DNA of 43,439 nucleotides from Lentisphaerota bacterium (GTDB taxonomy: Bacteria > Verrucomicrobiota > Lentisphaeria > Victivallales > Victivallaceae), in assembly GCA_024225035.1 (NCBI GenBank), contig JAAEMX010000276.1, positions 1-43,439 of the forward strand. The letters run 5' to 3'. The notes beneath the pieces were generated by a model, which saw nothing but the letters and a program-made list of their open reading frames with translations, did no database searches and had not been told where the DNA came from. A program made the translations under genes and the position numbers. The stretch's first letter is position 1. Each line of letters opens with the position of its first letter. Shown one piece after another: positions 1 through 8,921 of this stretch.

Positions 1-84
1 GCAAAGTTCGGCTATTTTGCGCCCTTTAAGACCTGCCATCACGATTTGAAATTTTTCCTGTGCTGTCCATTTCTTGCGACCCAT
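1..84 (-). CDS. IS3-type transposase OrfA, 5' end only (runs off the window)
   Basis: Reading leftwards from an ATG at 84, the 28 visible codons begin MGRKKWTAQEKFQIVMAGLK and continue GRKIAELC. This is the usual start of the helix-turn-helix OrfA of IS3-family elements, which binds the insertion sequence ends and is fused by frameshifting to the DDE transposase OrfB. The frame is open to the window edge. Only the N-terminus is visible, so the exact IS group and whether the element is intact cannot be judged. Confidence 0.75.
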   Translation of the reverse strand, partial: MGRKKWTAQEKFQIVMAGLKGRKIAELC

Positions 85-90
85 AAAAAA

Positions 91-154
91 CTCCCATTTT
101 TTCTCTTAATTTATAACTTCTCTTAAATGGGAGCAATATAGATGTGTATATTCA
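91..154. repeat. Probable terminal region of the insertion sequence, with an inverted repeat
   Basis: CTCCCATTT (91-99) and AAATGGGAG (125-133) form a perfect 9-bp inverted repeat just upstream of the transposase start. TTCTCTTAA occurs twice in direct orientation (102-109 region and 118-126). Read on the minus strand the boundary region begins TGAATATACACATC, ending near 154. IS3 elements usually start with TG, so this is a plausible IS end, but the partner end is outside the window. The hairpin may also shield the transposase from outside transcription. Confidence 0.4.
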
Positions 155-627
155 AGTCAATTTTAAAACCTGGAATAAAATACTGACAGGAACCACCATG
201 CCAATTCTTGCGCTGCTAACAGGTAAGTTAAAAATTAAAGGGCGCAAAAAGCTCCTGAATGCGTTTTCAAATTGTTTTCCCAGAGGTTGACTTAAAGCAA
301 TATAATTATCACCCCAATTTCCATAAAAAAGCCTTGTCTAAATTCCATATTTACTTGTCACTTATGCCATATTCTTTTAAAGAATATGGTACTGTTTTTG
401 CTAAAAGAAGAATATTACATATAGTAATAAATAAATTCAACGTTGATCTAATTTACCCTAAACTATCGAACTAGCATTAATATCATTACTTAAATAATAA
501 CAGTTAACATTTTATCTTCGAACGACATACATACCTCTAATAACAAATTATACAACCAGCTCAATTTCTATACATAAGTTTTAGAAATTCTAAGCCAACT
601 ATGAGTATTAAGCAAAAGGTTCGTAAA
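155..627. other. AT-rich intergenic stretch without a convincing gene
   Basis: Between the IS end and the first paralogue I see only short frames (a 30-codon frame from 198 and a 71-codon frame 259-474). Neither has a ribosome binding site or recognisable protein character. The DNA is very AT-rich, like the two genes that follow, and could contain the promoter for them. Confidence 0.5.
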
Positions 628-1914
628 ATGTCCAATGAATTTGTAAAAGAATTTTATACTTTATGCCAAGGTCAACTAACTATGTATGACGCATTTTTCT
701 ATGCAACACGGCTATATATTAACTCAAGGTCAAAATGGATTAAAGACTATGAAGAAGCAAAAGGGCCTAAAGGTATTTTTTTTAACCCTTCTGCCACTAA
801 AAAAAATATAAAATGCATCTCTGAAATTCACTCTATTGTAAAATCATCCCAAAATATAAATTTTAAAATAAGCGAATTAAAGCGAAAAAAGGAACAGCTT
901 TCCAGTAAAGGCAAAGCTCTGGCACTAGTTGAAGCATTTATAAAAACTGCTAAAAACAATGGAAAGCCGCCCGTTTGCTGTTGCTGTAGCAAAGATAACA
1001 GTTTTCACCAAGTTTGTGATATTTGCCATAATATTGTTTGCTCATCATGCTTGAAAAGCATGCCGTATTTTAATGCAAATTTATTGCCAAGAAGTATTAA
1101 TAATATAAAAATCAGTTGTCAAAGATGCTGTTCATTTTTGAAAGATGGTGTAAGCGTCGTACTACAGTTTATAAATAATATATATAATAAATATGATTAT
1201 TTTATACTTGCTCAAAAACATGCTCATGATAAGTTTTCCGGAACAAGCTTTATGTATCAATTGATAAACAACCAATATGTTAGAGACATTGTTGTTTTTA
1301 ATGAAATGTATTATCAAGAAGGTCAATTCAGAAATTATACAGAAATTGATGAAGCTATGAATATTTTTGTTGACCAAATGGATAAATCCAGAGAACAACA
1401 CGTAAATTATAAGAATGATATGGGATCACAAAGTTCTTTCTATTATCCAATTACCAATATTCTTGAACAATATATATCAAATAAGGCAGCTTATATAACA
1501 AATCATATTGAACTGGATTTTCTAGCACACTGTTGCAAAGTAAATAAAGTGCCTGCATGCATTTTCGACAATGAAAAAACATTTGGTGGATATGAAAAAT
1601 ATGTTTGGGAATTGAAGCGTTTGGCTGCTAATAAAATTATTGCAAAAAGAATAAAAAGAGAAGTAAAAAGAAATCAGATGCAAAAAGGTTTTATTCCAAT
1701 TGGATTTCAACATGTTCAAGGTAGATTTGCTTTACAACAATACCTTTCCAGATCATGTGTAATAAACTGTACAGAAGCAAATAAATTTAAATTAAAACCT
1801 ATTAAACAAACCCCAAATCAAATACCCCATTATCAATTACACTGGCCAAACATGTTTAAATTCCCATTTTTACCGCAGCTAAAAAATCTTAAAATGATAA
1901 TGTCTTATCATTAA
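628..1914 (+). CDS. Cysteine-cluster protein of unknown function, paralogue A
   Basis: About 428 residues and not a family I can name. It aligns along its whole length with the next gene. The start at 628 (MSNEFVKEF) is preferred over 601 because it lines up with the start of the second copy and has AAAAGG about 9 bases upstream. Numbered from 601, residues 124-145 hold a dense cysteine cluster (CCCC, CDIC, CSSC) with another CQRC near 172, typical of a zinc-binding treble clef or ribbon. The second half has YFILAQKHAH near 198, an acidic strand ending FNEMYYQ, FDNEKTFGGY, and FIPIGFQHVQG near 364. The last motif resembles the G-x-x-H strand of the Tiki superfamily (ChaN, TraB, EreA-like), which is only an inference. 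Lysine- and AT-rich, next to an IS, so probably acquired. Confidence 0.7.
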   Translation: MSNEFVKEFYTLCQGQLTMYDAFFYATRLYINSRSKWIKDYEEAKGPKGIFFNPSATKKNIKCISEIHSIVKSSQNINFKISELKRKKEQLSSKGKALALVEAFIKTAKNNGKPPVCCCCSKDNSFHQVCDICHNIVCSSCLKSMPYFNANLLPRSINNIKISCQRCCSFLKDGVSVVLQFINNIYNKYDYFILAQKHAHDKFSGTSFMYQLINNQYVRDIVVFNEMYYQEGQFRNYTEIDEAMNIFVDQMDKSREQHVNYKNDMGSQSSFYYPITNILEQYISNKAAYITNHIELDFLAHCCKVNKVPACIFDNEKTFGGYEKYVWELKRLAANKIIAKRIKREVKRNQMQKGFIPIGFQHVQGRFALQQYLSRSCVINCTEANKFKLKPIKQTPNQIPHYQLHWPNMFKFPFLPQLKNLKMIMSYH

Positions 1915-1937
1915 AATATTAGAGGAGATAACAAAAA

Positions 1938-3188
1938 ATGCCAAGTAACAGCAATGAGTTTATATACAAATTTAATCAATTATGTTTTGCACACCTACCA
2001 ATTTATGACGCTATGGGTCTTGCTATTAAGTCGTATATTAAATCAAGAAAATCGTTGTTAAAAAATCCTCTCACGAACTTAATTTCCACAAGTAAAACTA
2101 AAAAAAACATTAAACTGATGCAACAGATACTGGAGCTGATATCAGGATGGACATTTAATGAAAGAGTAGAGGGTAGAAGGCAGAATAAAATAAGCAACGA
2201 TATCCTTTTTAATGAGATAAAATCTAAAATAAACGAATTTTCAAAAGGAGAAGGACGTGAGCTGATTGAAGATTTTTTAACCACCATGAAAAATAAATGG
2301 CCAACCGTTTGCTGTTACTGTTACGAAAAGAAAGACAACTTCAGACTCTGCAATATTTGCAAAAATATGGTTTGCAATTCTGATATAAACAGGCTGAATC
2401 AGAATCAACTGATGAAGCACCCCATATTAAAAAAAGATTATTTTTATAATGGAATAGTTTGTCCTAACTGTCTGAAGTTTTTTAAAAATTATTTACCGTC
2501 ATTAAATCAGTTTACCACAGAAATATATCCTCATTATAAATACTTTATTCTTGCTCATTACCACGTCAGCAGCTACTTCTCAGGAATAAGCTTTCTTTAC
2601 CATTTAATAACTAATGGCTATATCAAAAACATTGTTGCACATCTTGAGTATTTTTTCGAGGATATTGAATATCGAAATTATACTGATAACAATATAGTCA
2701 AAGCAGAATTCACAAACCAGCTCAGTGAATTTAATAATAATGAAAACATCTTAAACAGTACTGCTAATATCCTGACGCAATATACTGCCAATGAAGCATC
2801 TTATCCTTATCCAGTGGCTGAAATATGTGCCTTGCAGCTTGCATGTAAAACTAATAAAATTCCATTATATACATTTGATAATGCTGAGACATCAGGTGGG
2901 TATCCAAAAGATGGATGGATAAAAAGACGCTTGAAAGCACACCCTGTAATAGCTCAAAGAATCATTACTGAAAGCAGCAAACATTTAAATGCTAAAGTTT
3001 TTATACCTATTGGAAGTGAGCACGTTCAATGTATCTCCCCGTTACAACAGTATTTACCTAACAGTTGCGTCATACAGTGCCGCATCGGAAGAGGTCCAAT
3101 AGAAAAGGTTGTTCATTCTAAAATAGCAAAATTGAAATACAAGATTCCCTGGACCAACATTATTGAATTGCCATTTTTATCTTTATAA
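1938..3188 (+). CDS. Cysteine-cluster protein of unknown function, paralogue B
   Basis: 416 residues, a diverged tandem copy of the preceding gene, 23 bases downstream with a good site (GAGGAGATAAC) before the ATG, so co-transcription is likely. Shared landmarks in the same order: IYDAM near residue 24; cysteine cluster VCCYCYEKKDNFRLCNICKN at about 122-141 (the last CxxC of copy A is CNSD here); CPNC near 174; YFILAHYHVSSYFSG near 200; a hydrophobic strand ending in HLEYFFED; FDNAETSGGYPKDGW; and FIPIGSEHVQC near 353 followed by LQQYLPNSCVIQC. The histidine motifs near 200 and 353 are the best-conserved points and would be candidate active-site or metal residues. Function unknown. No signal peptide or membrane segment, so probably cytoplasmic. 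Confidence 0.75.
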   Translation: MPSNSNEFIYKFNQLCFAHLPIYDAMGLAIKSYIKSRKSLLKNPLTNLISTSKTKKNIKLMQQILELISGWTFNERVEGRRQNKISNDILFNEIKSKINEFSKGEGRELIEDFLTTMKNKWPTVCCYCYEKKDNFRLCNICKNMVCNSDINRLNQNQLMKHPILKKDYFYNGIVCPNCLKFFKNYLPSLNQFTTEIYPHYKYFILAHYHVSSYFSGISFLYHLITNGYIKNIVAHLEYFFEDIEYRNYTDNNIVKAEFTNQLSEFNNNENILNSTANILTQYTANEASYPYPVAEICALQLACKTNKIPLYTFDNAETSGGYPKDGWIKRRLKAHPVIAQRIITESSKHLNAKVFIPIGSEHVQCISPLQQYLPNSCVIQCRIGRGPIEKVVHSKIAKLKYKIPWTNIIELPFLSL

Positions 3189-3339
3189 AAATAATTAATA
3201 AATTATAGAATAAAAAATAGATGAATTTATGACGCCTACAGTTGTGCTGCACATAAAATAAAACATCTAAGCGCAAAAGTTTAAGAAGTTGTATCAAGGG
3301 GAAAAAATTCCTTACAAAATATAACAGGAGCTTTTCAAT

Positions 3340-3368
3340 AAAAAAGCCTCACCATTTGGTGAGGCTTG
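3340..3368 (-). terminator. Rho-independent terminator after gpmI
   Basis: AAGCCTCACC (3344-3353) pairs with GGTGAGGCTT (3358-3367) over a 4-base loop. On the minus strand the hairpin is followed by a run of T. It lies 15 bases beyond the gpmI stop codon. Confidence 0.9.
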
Positions 3369-3382
3369 AAACAGCGATAAAG

Positions 3383-5044
3383 CTACTTAAACTGAAGAAC
3401 ACTTGGATCGTAGCCTTCAGGAGCTTCGTATCCCAGTAGTTCAATGCAAGTAGCAGCAAGTGAGCTTATTCCCAAGCCTGACTTGAGCTCATGCTTATAT
3501 TCACCTTTGGATTCCGGATCAAAGATAATGCATGGAACCGGATTCAAAGAATGGCTGGTTTTGCGTCTATTTAAGCCAGTTTCGTTATCAACCAGAATTT
3601 CACCGGTCTTCTTATTGTGCTCAAGCATATCATCGGAGTTACCGTGGTCAGCAGAAATAACCATAATCCCGCCAGCCTTTTCAACAGCCTTATGAATACG
3701 CTTAATACACAGATCAACTGTCCCCATAGCAACCAGTACTGCCTGAAAATCTCCGGTATGACCAACCATATCACCGTTAGCAAGGTTTAAACGAATCATG
3801 CCGTAGTCAGCATTTTCGATAGCATCAGCCACCTTATCAGTGATTTCTGCAGCTTTCATCCATGGACGCTGTTCAAAAGGAACAACATCAGATCTGATTT
3901 CAACGTAATCTTCAAGTTTTTCGTCAAATTTGCCGAGGCGATTACCATTAAAAAAGTAAGTAACATGACCAAATTTTTGAGTTTCACTGATTGCCAGCTG
4001 TTTTTCACCAGAAGCACATAGGAATTCACCCATAGTGCGATCGATTTCAGGAGGATTAACCAGATAGTTTTTAGGGACATGCAAGTCACCATCATACTCC
4101 ATCATACCGGCATAGAAAACTTTTGGCACTCGAACACGATCAAAGTGGTCAAACTCATCGCCTTCCTCAAATGCCGCTGTAATTTCAAGAGCGCGGTCGC
4201 CACGGAAGTTGAAGAAAATAACAGAATCACCATCTTCAACAGAACCAATCGGATTTGAACCATCGTCAGAAATAACAAATGCCGGTAAATCCTGATCAAT
4301 AGCGCCTGATTTATCACGCAAGTCAACAATTGCGTCATGCGCGTTTTTATAATAATCGCCTTTGCCAAGAATATGTATTTCCCAGCCTTTGCGAACCATA
4401 TCCCAGTTCGCGCCGTAGCGATCCATAGTAATCTGCATACGCCCACCACCTGAAGCTATGCGGTAGTCAACGCCTTCACGATTGAGAGCCTTGAGAAAAT
4501 CCTCAAAAGGGTCAACGTAATCGAGGGCTGAAGTTTCAGACACATCACGCCCATCAAGCAGGGTATGGATTCTAATTGTTGTAACACCTTCTTTCTGAGC
4601 GTCAGCGATCATCGCTTTCAGATGTCTGATATTACTGTGCACATTACCATCAGAAAAAAGACCGATGAAATGCATAGTGCTGTTATTGTCTTTGACATTG
4701 GCAACAGCTTTTTTCCAGGTTTCGCCATCGAACATCTTTCCAGTTTCAATAGCATCTTCAACCAGTTTTGCACCTTGAGAAAAAACTCTGCCGCAACCAA
4801 TTGCATTATGACCAACTTCACTATTGCCCATATCAGCATTTGACGGCATCCCAACAGCTAAACCATGCGCTTTAAGCTTGGTAAAAGGACAAGTCTGCAT
4901 CAGATTATCAAGTTCCGGAGTATATGCCTTTAAAAATGCATCACCATCGGCATATTTGCCGAAGCCCACCCCATCCATGATAACCAGCACAACCGGTCCT
5001 GAACGTCTCACAAATTCATGGTTACGTTTCAAAGCATCTACCAT
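3383..5044 (-). CDS. gpmI: 2,3-bisphosphoglycerate-independent phosphoglycerate mutase
   Basis: Interconverts 3- and 2-phosphoglycerate in glycolysis using two manganese ions and a phosphoserine intermediate; cytoplasmic. The start of the alkaline-phosphatase-like domain is VVLVIMDGVG (Asp24 a metal ligand), and the nucleophile is Ser75 in NADMGNSEVGHNAIG. Further conserved blocks are HTLLDGRDV, GRMQITMDRY, GNRLGKF and the second metal site ISADHGNSDDM. At 553 residues it is longer than the common bacterial form of about 510 and nearer the plant-like length. AGGAGA lies about 8 bases before the ATG. It is the second gene of a probable lpxA-gpmI transcription unit (gap 49 bases) that ends at the hairpin at 3340-3368. 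Confidence 0.96.
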   Translation of the reverse strand: MVDALKRNHEFVRRSGPVVLVIMDGVGFGKYADGDAFLKAYTPELDNLMQTCPFTKLKAHGLAVGMPSNADMGNSEVGHNAIGCGRVFSQGAKLVEDAIETGKMFDGETWKKAVANVKDNNSTMHFIGLFSDGNVHSNIRHLKAMIADAQKEGVTTIRIHTLLDGRDVSETSALDYVDPFEDFLKALNREGVDYRIASGGGRMQITMDRYGANWDMVRKGWEIHILGKGDYYKNAHDAIVDLRDKSGAIDQDLPAFVISDDGSNPIGSVEDGDSVIFFNFRGDRALEITAAFEEGDEFDHFDRVRVPKVFYAGMMEYDGDLHVPKNYLVNPPEIDRTMGEFLCASGEKQLAISETQKFGHVTYFFNGNRLGKFDEKLEDYVEIRSDVVPFEQRPWMKAAEITDKVADAIENADYGMIRLNLANGDMVGHTGDFQAVLVAMGTVDLCIKRIHKAVEKAGGIMVISADHGNSDDMLEHNKKTGEILVDNETGLNRRKTSHSLNPVPCIIFDPESKGEYKHELKSGLGISSLAATCIELLGYEAPEGYDPSVLQFK

Positions 5045-5093
5045 AAATTGAATCTCCTGAGATTATAAAATGTTATATAATAATAGTTTTTAT

Positions 5094-5891
5094 TTAAGCT
5101 CTTTTTCCAGGTGTACGTCCCTGATGTATGCCGCGTTTACTGCTGGCCAGAAAATCAAGGAATTCCTGGACTTCAGGAAGACGCTCAATATCAGCCTCAA
5201 TTTTCTCTACAGCATTCTTTGAATTAAGTCCGCTGCGGAAGAAGATCTTATATACATCACGCAATGCACGGATAGCTTCGGAACTCATACCGGAACGTTT
5301 GCAACCAACTATATTTACACCGCGAACGGGGCCGTTCCTGCCTTCCGCTATCATAAATGGAGCAATGTCCTGAGAGAAAACAGAACAAGCACTTAGCATA
5401 GCTAATCTGCCAACTCTGCCAAACTGATGCATGCCGGAAAAGCCAGACATAATTGCCCGGTCTCCTATCTCACAATAACCAGCCAGAGAAGCTCCACCAA
5501 CCAGAATCACATTGTTCCCAACTATACAGTTATGAGCAACGTGTGTATTATTCATAAAGTAACATTCGTTACCAATTACAGTTTCTGAATCAGGTTTGGT
5601 TCCAGTATGGATACACACACCTTCACGGAAAGTGTTGCCGTCTCCAATATTCAGATAAGTCTTACCTTCTTCAATCCCGAGGTCCTGAGCATTTTGTCCC
5701 AGAGCAGAAAAAGGATGGAGGGTATTATTTTTGCCAAGCGTAGTATAACCATCGATGTTACACTGTGCAATAAGCTTACAGCCTTCACCAATTTTTACAT
5801 TTGGCCCGACATAAGACATTGGGCCTATTTCAGCGCTGTCGGCAATTTCCGCTTGAGAATCTACTACAGCAGTAGGATGAATCTTGGGCAT
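5094..5891 (-). CDS. lpxA: Acyl-ACP--UDP-N-acetylglucosamine O-acyltransferase
   Basis: First enzyme of lipid A synthesis: transfers a 3-hydroxyacyl chain from ACP to UDP-GlcNAc in the cytoplasm. 265 residues, the usual length. Left-handed beta-helix hexapeptide repeats run from IHPTAVVDSQAEIADSAEIG to about residue 190, followed by the C-terminal helical domain with the conserved GMSSEAIRALRDVYKIFF. The catalytic histidine is the second His of THVAHNCIVG (His120 here, matching E. coli His125). An AAGGTG site precedes the ATG. Its presence shows the organism makes LPS. No lpxD, fabZ or lpxB lies beside it, so it is outside the classical cluster, and it probably reads on into gpmI. Confidence 0.95.
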   Translation of the reverse strand: MPKIHPTAVVDSQAEIADSAEIGPMSYVGPNVKIGEGCKLIAQCNIDGYTTLGKNNTLHPFSALGQNAQDLGIEEGKTYLNIGDGNTFREGVCIHTGTKPDSETVIGNECYFMNNTHVAHNCIVGNNVILVGGASLAGYCEIGDRAIMSGFSGMHQFGRVGRLAMLSACSVFSQDIAPFMIAEGRNGPVRGVNIVGCKRSGMSSEAIRALRDVYKIFFRSGLNSKNAVEKIEADIERLPEVQEFLDFLASSKRGIHQGRTPGKRA

Positions 5892-6053
5892 ATCAACACC
5901 TTATAAGTTTACATAACTTCTTGTTTATCTATAAAAGTCCTTTAATATAGCAGAGAAACAATTAGCACGGTAGTAAATTAATTAAAAAATATTGTTTTTT
6001 TAGCTACTTAAGGGGTTATACGAACATTTTACTAAATTATTTCAACTATAAAA

Positions 6054-6086
6054 AAACAAACCTGCCTCTAACTAAAGCAAGGCAGA
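6054..6086 (-). terminator. Terminator after the polyprenyl synthase gene
   Basis: CTGCCT (6062-6067) and AGGCAG (6080-6085) form a stem with a 12-base loop. On the minus strand it is followed by GTTTGTTTTTTT. It lies 28 bases past the stop codon and separates this gene from lpxA. Confidence 0.7.
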
Positions 6087-6113
6087 TTTTATTCTATAAT
6101 GCTATAAATTAAT

Positions 6114-7181
6114 TTATTTATCGCGGTGAACCAAATAATCAGTCAACTCAGAGAGCCAGCCGCGGTACTCATTGTCAGGAAACTTCTCAAGAATTGTTTT
6201 TGCTTCTTCAGCAAGATGATCCGCTTTCTGACGAATGTATTTTTCAGCTCCAGACATAATGAACAACTCACGGGCTTCCTCTATAACGTCCATCGTATAG
6301 GACTCAAGCCCCAGCAAATTCATCAACTTGTATTTTTTATCAGCATCAAGAGATTCATATGCTTTCATCAACATAAGCGTGAGCTTTTCCTCAGCCAGGT
6401 CAGAGCCAAGCGATTTACCGAATTTGCTGAAATTGCCAAAAACCCCAAGCCAGTCATCACGTAGTTGAAAAGCAATACCGGCAGTAGAGGCAAAGTCCCC
6501 TAGCCTGCGAATTTCAGGTGAATTAAAATCTGTTGAATCAAGAGCTATTGCTGCACCTGCTTCTGCACAAAACCGTAAGAGAGCACCGGTTTTCAAGTAA
6601 AGCATATCTAATACTTCACGTGAAGTGACATTTTTCAGGCCGCGCATAGGGAATTCAACATCAAGCGCCTCTCCTGAAATCAATTCTCTTGTAACCAGTT
6701 CCTGCATTCGACGTGATAAGGCTATCGTCACCTCGGGGCTCATACCGTTATCTGCTGCTTTAAGCATCATATTAGCAGCCCACCCCTGCTGAATATCTCC
6801 AGCCAGAATAGCAAAATCACGACCAAACTTTTCAGCGCCAAACCTAAGATTTCTAAAGTTATCGCGAGCATATTTTGTTAACGAGGCATGAGCAGATGGG
6901 AGTCCTCGACGAACATCGTCATCGTCAATTATATCATCATGAACAAGAGTCCAGTTATGGTATATCTCAACTGCGACAGCTGGATATAAAGCCTTTTGCG
7001 GATCGCCTCCCAGCAAGCCGCAACACCAGGTCAACAATGCGGGCCTCAAGCGTTTTCCGCCCCTGCCCGGATAGTCAATGACAGTACCGCGCAAATATTT
7101 GGGCTCAATTATGGAAGGAAAATCATCATTCAAAATTATTTCATTGATTTTCGCTGCCGTATTTTTTAGTTCGTTAAGCAT
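6114..7181 (-). CDS. Polyprenyl (trans-isoprenyl) diphosphate synthase
   Basis: Condenses isopentenyl diphosphate with an allylic diphosphate to make linear prenyl chains for quinones, undecaprenyl carriers or carotenoids. 355 residues. GGKRLRPALL at 41-50, the first Asp-rich motif DDIIDDDD at 82-89 followed by RRGLPSAH, and the second Asp-rich motif LRDDWLGVFG at 240-249, then GKSLGSDLAEEKLTL. The DDWLG form of the second motif with glycine in place of the last Asp is seen in a subset of the family and does not by itself predict chain length. An AAGGAAC site precedes the ATG. It has its own terminator and no isoprenoid neighbours. The product could be FPP, GGPP or longer. Confidence 0.9.
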   Translation of the reverse strand: MLNELKNTAAKINEIILNDDFPSIIEPKYLRGTVIDYPGRGGKRLRPALLTWCCGLLGGDPQKALYPAVAVEIYHNWTLVHDDIIDDDDVRRGLPSAHASLTKYARDNFRNLRFGAEKFGRDFAILAGDIQQGWAANMMLKAADNGMSPEVTIALSRRMQELVTRELISGEALDVEFPMRGLKNVTSREVLDMLYLKTGALLRFCAEAGAAIALDSTDFNSPEIRRLGDFASTAGIAFQLRDDWLGVFGNFSKFGKSLGSDLAEEKLTLMLMKAYESLDADKKYKLMNLLGLESYTMDVIEEARELFIMSGAEKYIRQKADHLAEEAKTILEKFPDNEYRGWLSELTDYLVHRDK

Positions 7182-7329
7182 GACAGTTCCTTTTAATTTC
7201 GCAATAATATAGCATCATCAGAATGAATAAAAAATACTTGCAAGACTGTTTTAAAGAGAATTCTTCTTTCTGCTTTGAATATAAAATCCTATGTATTATA
7301 TTGATCTGGAAGGTATATGGAGAGTTACT

Positions 7330-8580
7330 ATGAAAAAAACAGCATTTCTTATTATTTTATCATCTTTTGCAATTTTTATGCCTTTTTCTGTTAAAGGCAC
7401 TGACGATAACACTGAACAGCAACTGGAACTTCTGCGCCGCGATATTGAAGACGGCAAACCTAGTACCGATTTTTTTGCGGCAATGGAAATCTTTAAAAAG
7501 TTATTTACAGAATATAGTCAGTTCATGCAATATGGGCAGGCCAGTCCAGCATCATTGAACCCTTATTATATGAATGGAATTATTGATATTATGCAGGAAG
7601 CAGGACTTGACGAAAAAGTAATTATTGACCTCCAGAACACACACTTGTACCTTGGACAGGAAATGGCCAGAATTGGCTGGGTCATGTATAAATACGGGGA
7701 TTTCATAGAAGCCGTAAACTCATTTATAGAAGCTTCTCAACAGGCTGATACCGGAAAGTTTGCGCGGAATCAGCTGAACTTGCTATCAAGCCTTAATAAT
7801 AATAATTTTTCGGAAATCCCAGCCCTGCCTATAACTGAGCAATTATTATTCACACTTAACGCTCAATGGCTTGCAAGCAATCATCCTTTATTCGTTGCCA
7901 AACTCTATGAGTTTATGACTAAACGTTTCAGAAGCGGGTACTTCAAAATAGAAGAAATAACCAGTTATGGCGCAAACTTCTTTGTCTGCTGTATAACGCT
8001 ACTCGAAAGCAGGTGTGACTGCGGCAAATACGGTATTTTACCTGGTTTCTTTGAAAAAGAAAAATGCCTTAAGCTGACAGGCCCTTTAAAAGTTCTGCAT
8101 CAGGCCAGGAGCAGGCTTTACTTTGCTATATGCGATTTTACTATGCAGTTTTCCGGAGTTGCCCGTACCGGATTTGATTATAAGCTTGAAGGGCTGCGAA
8201 CCTACGGACTGAGCACTAATAAACTCTTTGATGAAGGGCTTACTGTTTTACGCATGACCCAGGACACTAATTTTTGGGATTCAGCATATGTACGTTTTTT
8301 GAATTACAGAAAGCAGAAATTCAACTCAATGGGGTTTGCCAAATTTATGCTTTTGAAATCTGTACAATTGAAGAGAGAACTTGATTTAATCAGAGTCATT
8401 GATAATATGCCGGGATCCAACCGGGCTATTTTTATGATGCCGTCACTTTCCAAATTATTTGCCTGTCCTAAAGGAAGGTTTCAAAAAGTTCTTCAGAGTG
8501 AAATCCCCAAAGCTTTTGATACTGTTTCAGTTAATTTATTAATTGACTATGGTGCAGAAATCTACAAAAACAAAAAATAA
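7330..8580 (+). CDS. Exported protein of unknown function, possible helical repeats
   Basis: 416 residues from the ATG at 7330, chosen because GGAGAG lies 5 bases upstream and because it opens a clear signal peptide (MKK, then a hydrophobic stretch to about residue 20, then KG-TDD). A longer frame from 7291 would bury this signal. The mature part is helical and contains a TPR-like stretch (WVMYKYGDFIEAVNSFIEAS) and two Cys-rich spots (CCITLLESRCDCG near 230). No catalytic motif is recognisable. It is divergent from the polyprenyl synthase gene, and no functional link is evident. Likely periplasmic or attached to the cell surface. Confidence 0.75.
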   Translation: MKKTAFLIILSSFAIFMPFSVKGTDDNTEQQLELLRRDIEDGKPSTDFFAAMEIFKKLFTEYSQFMQYGQASPASLNPYYMNGIIDIMQEAGLDEKVIIDLQNTHLYLGQEMARIGWVMYKYGDFIEAVNSFIEASQQADTGKFARNQLNLLSSLNNNNFSEIPALPITEQLLFTLNAQWLASNHPLFVAKLYEFMTKRFRSGYFKIEEITSYGANFFVCCITLLESRCDCGKYGILPGFFEKEKCLKLTGPLKVLHQARSRLYFAICDFTMQFSGVARTGFDYKLEGLRTYGLSTNKLFDEGLTVLRMTQDTNFWDSAYVRFLNYRKQKFNSMGFAKFMLLKSVQLKRELDLIRVIDNMPGSNRAIFMMPSLSKLFACPKGRFQKVLQSEIPKAFDTVSVNLLIDYGAEIYKNKK

Positions 8581-8738
8581 GCAAATAACGTAGCAAGTTG
8601 CCCTACCCTGCTTTGTCAATAAGGTTTTGCACTTTTGATTATTTTTCATAATTTTTCTAAAAAACGAGCTTGAATATTTAAAATACCAATACATATTAAG
8701 GGCTCACCAGCGCAAGACGCTAACGACACTAAGAAAGT

Positions 8739-8814
8739 GGCGGGATAGCTCAGTCGGTAGAGCAGGGGACTGAAAATCCCTGTGTCGCCAGTTCGATTCT
8801 GGCTCCTGCCACCA
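8739..8814 (+). tRNA. tRNA-Phe (GAA), copy 1
   Basis: A 76-base cloverleaf with acceptor GGCGGGA/TCCTGCC, D arm with GCTCAGTCGGTAGAGC, anticodon loop CTGAAAA giving GAA, T arm GCCAG-TTCGATT-CTGGC and encoded CCA. A possible promoter lies upstream: TTGAAT (8670-8675) and TATTAA (8694-8699), spaced 18. Frames read across it on the minus strand are artefacts. Confidence 0.96.
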
Positions 8815-8845
8815 TCTTTCTTAACTGTCAATATTATCCCATTGT

Positions 8846-8921
8846 GGCGGGATAGCTCAGTCGGTAGAGCAGGGGACTGAAAATCCCTGTGTCGCCAGTT
8901 CGATTCTGGCTCCTGCCACCA
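8846..8921 (+). tRNA. tRNA-Phe (GAA), copy 2
   Basis: Identical over all 76 bases to the copy 107 bases upstream. The identity also includes two bases before the tRNA and about five after it (ATCTTT), so the second copy looks like a recent tandem duplication or a gene conversion product. CCA is encoded. Probably one transcript processed into two tRNAs. Confidence 0.96.

Noticed and set aside
259..474. 71-codon plus-strand frame
   Set aside because: No ribosome binding site, no recognisable domain, and composition expected by chance in such AT-rich DNA.
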